Under the pieces are notes generated by a model. The model was not told where the DNA came from, did not search any database, and saw only the letters and a list, made by a program, of their open reading frames with translations. A stretch of DNA of 20,395 nucleotides from Planctomycetota bacterium. GTDB taxonomy: Bacteria; Planctomycetota; UBA1135; GCA-002686595. This document shows, piece after piece, positions 15,966 to 20,395 of this stretch (its first letter is position 1; every line of letters begins with the position of its first letter). Both the position numbers and the translations under genes were made by a program. The stretch lies in contig JACKHS010000040.1 in NCBI GenBank assembly GCA_020638875.1, positions 1-20,395 of the forward strand. The letters are read 5' to 3'.

Positions 15966-16448
15966 CTACCGCGGCGCGGGCAGCACCATCACGACCTCGT
16001 CGATCTCCTCGCCGCGCGCCTGGGCGAAGCCGCGCTCGTAGCGAACGAGCTGGAAGCCGCACTTCTCGAGCACGCGCCGCGAGGCCGCGTTGTCGGCCGC
16101 GGCGCGCGCGTACAGCGGCCGTTCGGGGAACTCGGCGAGGAACTGCCGCAGCGCGCGCGTGGCGAGGCCGCGCCCCCACGCCGCGCGCGTGATCCAGTAG
16201 CCGAGGTGACGCAGCCCGTCGTGCAGGAAGCTGACGAGGTAGCCGACGTACGCACCGTCCTCGCGCAGGACGCGCACGACGCGCGACGGGTCGGCGCGCA
16301 CGCAGGCCCAGCGCGCGTCGAACGCGGCGCGGTCGTCGGCGTCCGGCGCCCCGAACGCCGCCATCCGGCGGCCGAGCGGGTCGCGCTGGTCGGCGAACAC
16401 GGCCTCGAGGTCCGTGTCGCGCAGGTCGTCGAGGACGAGCGCGCTCAC
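15966..16448 (-). CDS. GNAT family N-acetyltransferase (RimJ/RimL-like)
   Basis: The protein has 160 residues. The order of elements is that of GNAT enzymes: an N-terminal strand and helix (LVLDDLRDTDLEAVFADQRD), a central VRVLREDGAYVGYLVSFL, the acetyl-CoA motif region around LGYWITRAAWGRGLATRALR, and the C-terminal NAASRRVLEKCGFQLVRYER. The enzyme transfers an acetyl group from acetyl-CoA to an amine; RimJ/RimL relatives act on protein N-termini, but many relatives act on small molecules or antibiotics. The GTG at 16448 shares the sequence GTGA with the TGA of the upstream macro-domain gene, a four-base overlap suggesting translational coupling. The substrate is unknown. Confidence 0.88.
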   Translation of the reverse strand: MSALVLDDLRDTDLEAVFADQRDPLGRRMAAFGAPDADDRAAFDARWACVRADPSRVVRVLREDGAYVGYLVSFLHDGLRHLGYWITRAAWGRGLATRALRQFLAEFPERPLYARAAADNAASRRVLEKCGFQLVRYERGFAQARGEEIDEVVMVLPAPR

Positions 16449-16958
16449 GCGGCCTCCAGCGCGCGCCGCGCCGCCTCGAAGGCGCGCCGCGTCTCGTCGC
16501 CGAAGCACACGAAGGTCACGTCGAGCGCGTCGTCGTGCGCGCGCAGCCACGCGCTCACCGCCGCGGTCGCGACGCGCGCGGCCTGCTCGATCGGGTAGCC
16601 GTAGACGCCGCAACTGATCGCCGGGAAGGCGAGGCTGCGCGCGCCGACCGCGTGCGCGAGCTCGAGCGCGCGGCGGTGCGTGCGCGCGAGCAGCTCGGCC
16701 TCGCCCGCGTCGCCGCCGCGCCAGACGGGTCCCACGCAGTGCGCGACCCAGCGCGCCGGCAGGTCGTAGGCCGCGGTGAGCTTCGCGTCGCCGGGCGCGC
16801 AGCCGCCCAGCCTGCGGCACTCGGCCAGCAGGTCTGCCCGCGGCGCGGTGCAGCGCGCCGTCGACGCCGCCGCCGCCCGCGAGCTCGGCGTTGGCCGCGT
16901 TCGCGAGCACGTCGGCGCGGAACGCGGTCAGGTCTCCCTGCACGACGGTGATCGGCAT
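16445..16958 (-). pseudogene. Macro-domain protein gene with a frame break
   Basis: The first part, from the ATG at 16958, reads MPITVVQGDLTAFRADVLAN then AANAELAGGGGVDGALHRAA, the classic ADP-ribose-binding start. The frame then changes near 16836-16840 (a GGG run on the minus strand). In the next frame the protein continues DLLAECRRLGGCAPGDAKLT, LPARWVAHCVGPVW, ARSLAFPAISCGVYGYPIEQ to a TGA at 16445. Together these give a complete macro domain of about 170 residues, an enzyme or reader of ADP-ribose groups. The span is 514 bases, so one base is extra or two are missing. Since both halves keep strong conservation and the downstream GTGA overlap is intact, a sequencing indel is as likely as a true pseudogene. 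Confidence 0.85.
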
Positions 16959-16964
16959 GTGCGG

Positions 16965-16970
16965 AGCCTA
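16965..16970 (-). promoter_or_regulatory. TAGGCT -10-like hexamer 6 bases before macro-gene ATG
   Basis: TAGGCT on the minus strand ends six bases before the ATG at 16958, the spacing expected for a leaderless transcript. No Shine-Dalgarno is present. It would drive the macro-GNAT-csaA unit. Confidence 0.45.
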
Positions 16971-17165
16971 CCAGGCCGCGCGGCGCGCGAGCGGAACGGC
17001 TCGCGGCGAGCGTGCGCCTGCGCTGCACGCGCGGGCCGCGAGCGCGCTGCACGGCCTCGCAGCGCGGTCCGCGCCGCGGCACGCCGCTTGCCACGCTCGA
17101 CCTCGTGGCCGCGCCCTGCGCGCGCGTCACGCTCGCCGCCACGCCCGTCCCGAGGAGAACTCCCC
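16971..17165. other. Intergenic stretch without recognisable gene
   Basis: This stretch lies between the macro gene (-) and the damaged small ORF (+). It is very GC-rich with repeated GCGC runs. Apart from the ribosome-binding site at its right end (AGGAGAA, 17153-17159) I see nothing in it. Confidence 0.4.
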
Positions 17166-17415
<250 letters not shown>

Positions 17416-17435
17416 CGCGCGCGCCGGGCCGCGCG

Positions 17436-17898
17436 TCAGAGCTGCCGGACCTCGACGACCTCGACGTCGAGCGCGCGCAGCGTCGCGAGCAACGCCTCGA
17501 AGTCGGCGCTGCTCGCGCATGAGCTCGCACGCCGCGCCGCCGACGTGCACCGCGTAGACCGCGGGCGGTCCGCCGCTGCGCGTGGGGCGGCGGCGCTCGA
17601 CGCGCGCGAGCTCGGCGAGCGGCCAGGCGCAAGGCGCGCCCAGGCCCGCGGCCGGCCGCCAGCGCAGGCCGTCGGCGTCGACGACGAGCTCCCAGTCCCT
17701 GCCGCGCGCGAGGCGCAGCGCGCCGGTGCACGTCACCCACGCCGCGCTGAGCGCGATCATCACGCCGGCGACGCGCAGCAGGAACGTGAACGGCAGCACG
17801 GCGAGCAGCGCGCCCGCCACCAGGAAGCCGAGGCCGCGGCGGACGCGGCGCGCCGCCAGCGGGCGCGCGCTGACGCGGTGCTCGAAGCGCGCGACCAT
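17436..17898 (-). pseudogene. Small two-helix membrane protein gene with a frame break
   Basis: From the ATG at 17898, 2 bases after the VOC stop, the frame encodes MVARFEHRVSARPLAARR, two hydrophobic helices (LGFLVAGALLAVLPFTFLL and VAGVMIALSAAWVTCTGAL), then a beta-rich region DWELVVDADGLRWRPAAG to AVYAVHVGGAACELMR. After about 17513-17518 this frame becomes Arg-rich and would run through the macro gene. The adjacent frame instead gives SSADFEALLATLRALDVEVV and ends at a TGA at 17436. The span of 463 bases implies one extra or two missing bases; loss of one CG from a CGCGCG run would explain it. The intact protein would have about 154 residues and resemble small PH-like membrane proteins of unknown function. 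It probably shares a transcript with the VOC gene. Confidence 0.65.
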
Positions 17899-17900
17899 CG

Positions 17901-18293
17901 CTAGGCGCCCGGCTCCGCGCCGGCGCAGGCGAGCACGTGCCCGTCGAGATCGGCGCAGTAGGCCACGCGCTGGCCCCAGTCGCGCGACGCGAGCGGCGCC
18001 AGCTCGCGCGCGCCGGCGGCGAGGGCCCGCGCGTGCGCGGCGGCCGGGTCGTCGAGCACGAGGTAGAGCTCGCAACGCGACACGCCGGGCGTCGTCGCGA
18101 AGCAGGCCGGCGGCTGGTCGAGCAGACGCGCGATGCCCGCCGCCGGCATCAGCCCCAGCGCCGCGCCGTCCTCGAGCTCGAACTCGGTCATGCCGGGCAC
18201 GTCGAGCACGGGCGCGCAGCCGAGCACCGCCGCGTAGAAGTCACGGCTGCGCGCCTGGTCGGCGACGTAGAGCACGAAGAGCGAGCGGCGCAT
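17901..18293 (-). CDS. VOC (glyoxalase/bleomycin-resistance-like) family protein
   Basis: The protein has 130 residues. It contains two beta-alpha-beta-beta-beta units typical of the VOC fold: RRSLFVLYVADQARSRDFYA with AVLGCAPVLDVPGMTEFEL, and CELYLVLDDPAAAHARALAA with WGQRVAYCADLDGHVLACA. VOC proteins include glyoxalases, dioxygenases and antibiotic-binding proteins; most of this size are unassigned. The start is the ATG at 18293, 8 bases past the stop of the surface-protein gene, and the stop is 2 bases before the next start, so it lies inside a minus-strand operon. A longer frame upstream of the ATG overlaps the preceding gene and is unlikely. Confidence 0.85.
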   Translation of the reverse strand: MRRSLFVLYVADQARSRDFYAAVLGCAPVLDVPGMTEFELEDGAALGLMPAAGIARLLDQPPACFATTPGVSRCELYLVLDDPAAAHARALAAGARELAPLASRDWGQRVAYCADLDGHVLACAGAEPGA

Positions 18294-18301
18294 CGGCGAG
18301 G

Positions 18302-19483
18302 TCAGGGGGTCCAGACGAGCTCGACGCCGTTCGACAGGTTGAAGCCCGCGCCGCACGGCGAGCCCGCGGGGTCGCGGTAGAAGAGCTGGTAGCGCCGCAC
18401 GTCGCCGGCGGACGCGCCGCCGAGCACGGCCACGCGCGCGCTCGAGGCGAGCTCGCCCTGCGCGTTCGAGGGCGCGACCTCGAGGCGCACCACGCCGCCG
18501 ACGGCGCAGCGCAAGCCGTCGCCGAAGGCCGCGCCGGACGCGAGCGCGGCGTCGCCCTGGAAGAACAGCGCAGGCTGCGTCGCCGGCAACCCGCTCGCGC
18601 GCAGCACGAGGTCGGCCGCGCCGACGGACACGCTGCCCGTCGCGACGAGGTGCGCGCCCGCGCCGGTGGAGTTGGCGCAGCCCGTGCCGGCGGAGACGTT
18701 ACCGCACGGCGCGTTCGCCTCGCAGGTGCAGAAGAGCACGCCGAGCGTCGCCGGCGGGCAGTAGCGGTACGTCACCTGCAGGCCCACGCGCCCGTCGAGG
18801 TCGTGGTGCGCGACGACCGCGTGGTGGAAGTTGCCGCCGATGGCGCCGAACGCGGACGAGTCGAACGCCACGCTGCCGGCGGGTCCGATCCACGGCGCGA
18901 GGTCGGCGCCGTCGAGCACGACCGGCGTCGCCTGCAGGTTCGAGTTGAAGGCGTAGAGGAAGTGGTCCTCCCCCGCGACGCACGTGCCGCTCGAGGGCGG
19001 CCCCTGCGTCACGCCGGGCATCGCGCAGTCGTCGAAGCCGTCCGAGGGCCCTAGTTGGAAGCCGAGCGGCGTCGGCGTGTGCTGTCCCACGAGCTGCATC
19101 GGCGGCAAGCCCGTGACCTGCGGGAGGTTCGACGCGGCCGGCAGCAGCACGCCGAGGTACGCGACGTTGAACTCGCAGATCGCGCAGTTGATGCCGGTGT
19201 TGTCGAGGCATCCGGTGCCCGCGAAGTCGGCGCTCATGCGCACCTCGACCTCCAGCAAGCTGCCGAGCGCCGGGTCGAACTTGGGCACGACGAGCGGCGT
19301 CGCCATCGCCGCCTGCCAGTCGAGGTCGTGCAGCGTGCCGCACGCCGCGGGGAAGCAGCTCGTGTGCACGAGCTCGACGGGCGTGCAGGGCCCGCGCTGA
19401 GCGAGCGCGGGCGCGGCGCAGACGAACAGCGCGACGCCGAGCCGGGCGCCGCGGGCGCGGAGCTCGCGCGGTGTGGGGATCAT
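18302..19483 (-). CDS. Secreted choice-of-anchor-E-like protein with planctomycete C-terminal beta module (copy 2)
   Basis: The protein has 393 residues. A signal peptide with an Arg-rich start (IPTPRELRARGARLG, hydrophobic core, cleavage near APALAQ at about residue 29) leads into a domain resembling choice-of-anchor E, with VVPKFDPALGSLLEVEVRMS, DLAPWIGPAGSVAFDSSA and GLQVTYRYCPP. A Cys-rich linker (CTCEANAPCGN, GTGCANSTGAG) joins it to a C-terminal module of about 120 residues. That module ends ALFFQGDAAL, FGDGLRC, YQLFYRDPAGSPCGAGFNLS, VELVWTP. The ATG at 19483 has AGGAAGG four bases upstream, the best ribosome site in this part. It is probably an exported cell-surface or secreted protein; the paired cysteines suggest disulfides. 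It is a tandem paralog of the partial gene at 19590-20395. Confidence 0.87.
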   Translation of the reverse strand: MIPTPRELRARGARLGVALFVCAAPALAQRGPCTPVELVHTSCFPAACGTLHDLDWQAAMATPLVVPKFDPALGSLLEVEVRMSADFAGTGCLDNTGINCAICEFNVAYLGVLLPAASNLPQVTGLPPMQLVGQHTPTPLGFQLGPSDGFDDCAMPGVTQGPPSSGTCVAGEDHFLYAFNSNLQATPVVLDGADLAPWIGPAGSVAFDSSAFGAIGGNFHHAVVAHHDLDGRVGLQVTYRYCPPATLGVLFCTCEANAPCGNVSAGTGCANSTGAGAHLVATGSVSVGAADLVLRASGLPATQPALFFQGDAALASGAAFGDGLRCAVGGVVRLEVAPSNAQGELASSARVAVLGGASAGDVRRYQLFYRDPAGSPCGAGFNLSNGVELVWTP

Positions 19484-19487
19484 GGTG

Positions 19488-19494
19488 CCTTCCT
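19488..19494 (-). promoter_or_regulatory. Strong Shine-Dalgarno AGGAAGG
   Basis: AGGAAGG lies four bases before the ATG at 19483 and settles the start of the surface-protein gene. Many other starts in this window lack such a site. Confidence 0.7.
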
Positions 19495-19543
19495 GGACGG
19501 GCGCGGTGGGTCCGGTCGGCGCGGAGCGAGCCGCCGACGCCGG

Positions 19544-19549
19544 AGGGTA
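19544..19549 (-). promoter_or_regulatory. TACCCT -10-like hexamer between tandem paralogs
   Basis: TACCCT on the minus strand lies 60 bases before the ATG at 19483 and just after a hairpin. It fits TANNNT and would give the second paralog its own promoter; no -35 was recognised. Confidence 0.25.
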
Positions 19550-19557
19550 GCGAGCGG

Positions 19558-19580
19558 CGCGGCGCGGTTGAAGCGCCGCG
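19558..19580. terminator. Hairpin after first paralog
   Basis: CGCGGCGC (19558-19565) pairs with GCGCCGCG (19573-19580) around GGTTGAA, 9 bases past the stop at 19590 (minus strand). It is an 8-bp perfect stem without a clear T tract and could separate the two paralog transcripts. Confidence 0.4.
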
Positions 19581-19589
19581 GCGCAACGC

Positions 19590-20395
19590 TCACGGCGCCC
19601 AGACGACCTCGTACCCGTTCGAGAGGTTGAAGCCCGCGCCGCAGGGCGAGCCGGCGGGATCGCGGTACCACACCTGATAGCGCCGGACCTCGCCGGGCGA
19701 GGCGCCGCCGGCCGCCGCGAGCGGAGCGCTCGTCGCGACCTCGCCCAGGGCGTTCGCCCAGGCGAACTCGAGCCGCACGCAGTCGCTCGCGAGGCAACGC
19801 AGGCCGTCGCCGAAGACCACGCCGGGCTCCAGCGCAGCGTCGCCCTGGCAGAAGAGCGCGGGTTGCCCCGGCGGCAGGCCGCGCGCGTGCAGCGCGAGGT
19901 CGGCGGCGCTCACCGACGCGCTGCCCAGGCCCGCGAGCCGCGCGCCGAGGCCGGTCGAGTTCGCGCAGCCCGCCGCGCTCGCGACGTTGCCGCAGGGCGC
20001 GAGGCTCTCGCACGTGCAGTAGACGCTGCCCGGCGGCGGCGGACAGTAGCGGTAGACGACGCGCAGCGAGACGCTGGCGCCGACGTCCTGGGCGCGCTGG
20101 ATCTCGGGGTCGACGTTGCCCACGAGCAGGAAGATCGCGGTGGAGTCGAACGCGACGCTCCCGCTCGCGCCGATCCAGGGCGCGAGGTCCGCGGCGCCGA
20201 GCGTCACGGGCAGCGTCTGCATCGTGACGTCGATCGTGACGACGTAGTGGTCCGCGCCCGGCACGCACGCACCGTCGGACGGCGGCCCCTGCGTCACGCC
20301 GGGGACGGCGCAGTCGTCGAAGCCGTCGCTCGGTCCGAGGGCGAAGCCGCTCGGCACGAGCGTCGCGCCGCCCGGGAGCTGCAGCGGCGCGAGCC
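19590..20395 (-). CDS. Secreted choice-of-anchor-E-like protein (copy 1, N-terminus outside window)
   Basis: The frame is open to the window edge, and residues read before the GTG at 20357 (LAPLQLPGGATLVPSGFALG) align with the paralog (LPPMQLVGQ...PLGFQLG), so the gene continues upstream. It has the same order as the 18302-19483 protein: GPSDGFDDCAVPGVTQGPPS, DLAPWIGASGSVAFDST, VVYRYCPPPPGS, the Cys linker CTCESLAPCGN and AGCANSTGLG, then the C-terminal module ALFCQGDAAL, FGDGLRC, WYRDPAGSPCGAGFNLSNG and a final VVWAP. The visible part is 267 residues; about 130 residues including the signal peptide should lie beyond the edge. One extra Cys (ALFCQG for ALFFQG) is seen. It is probably exported; the function is unknown. 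Confidence 0.85.
   Translation of the reverse strand, partial: LAPLQLPGGATLVPSGFALGPSDGFDDCAVPGVTQGPPSDGACVPGADHYVVTIDVTMQTLPVTLGAADLAPWIGASGSVAFDSTAIFLLVGNVDPEIQRAQDVGASVSLRVVYRYCPPPPGSVYCTCESLAPCGNVASAAGCANSTGLGARLAGLGSASVSAADLALHARGLPPGQPALFCQGDAALEPGVVFGDGLRCLASDCVRLEFAWANALGEVATSAPLAAAGGASPGEVRRYQVWYRDPAGSPCGAGFNLSNGYEVVWAP

Noticed and set aside
15963..15968. TAGGAT on the minus strand six bases before the csaA ATG as a leaderless promoter
   Set aside because: Its TAG is the stop codon of the GNAT gene and the genes are only 9 bases apart, so co-transcription explains csaA expression better.

Overview
The window is a very GC-rich, gene-dense bacterial chromosome segment. The gene content points to Planctomycetota. 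Three HEAT-repeat proteins are present, one with a C-terminal von Willebrand A (vWA) domain. A secreted SdrD-B-like protein lies mid-window, and a tandem pair of exported choice-of-anchor-E-like proteins ends in a compact C-terminal beta module that I associate with marine planctomycetes. This assignment is inferred from protein style; no rRNA, tRNA, mobile element, CRISPR array or phage gene was seen.

Layout. 1-1503 (+): HEAT/vWA protein, cut by the window edge. 1538-4607 (-): a zinc-ribbon/TM/coiled-coil/HEAT protein, then a MATE/ANK-like membrane transporter whose GTG overlaps the stop of trmL (tRNA wobble 2'-O-methyltransferase) by four bases. 4912-9462 (+): a CPA-type cation/proton antiporter with a TrkA-N-like tail, a secreted HEAT protein and an M24 (Xaa-Pro) peptidase with all five metal ligands. 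9575-9949 (-): a small STAS-like protein, divergent from a large hybrid histidine kinase (10246-12390, +) whose membrane input domain resembles RpfC. 12446-13855 (+): a Y-family DNA polymerase with SIDD in place of the usual SIDE. 13918-15339 (-): a secreted SdrD-B protein.

From 20395 down to 15609 everything recognisable is on the minus strand except one damaged ORF. In transcription order these are two tandem surface-protein paralogs, a VOC protein, a small membrane protein, a macro-domain gene, a GNAT acetyltransferase and csaA. Between 16.4 and 17.9 kb three consecutive genes are each broken by a frame change, while the rest of the window reads cleanly. This is either an assembly indel cluster or local gene decay.

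Regulation. TANNNT hexamers (mostly TAGGCT/TAGGGT-like) precede many transcription units. At two or three genes the hexamer is only 6-8 bases from the start codon, which suggests leaderless mRNAs. Perfect or near-perfect hairpins sit at all three convergent gene junctions, and a striking double palindrome lies just before the M24 peptidase. No obviously new multi-gene system is present. The most useful leads are the shared HEAT 'TG...W..WW' cap, the frameshift cluster, the polymerase active-site change, the leaderless-promoter pattern and the macro-GNAT-CsaA cluster.
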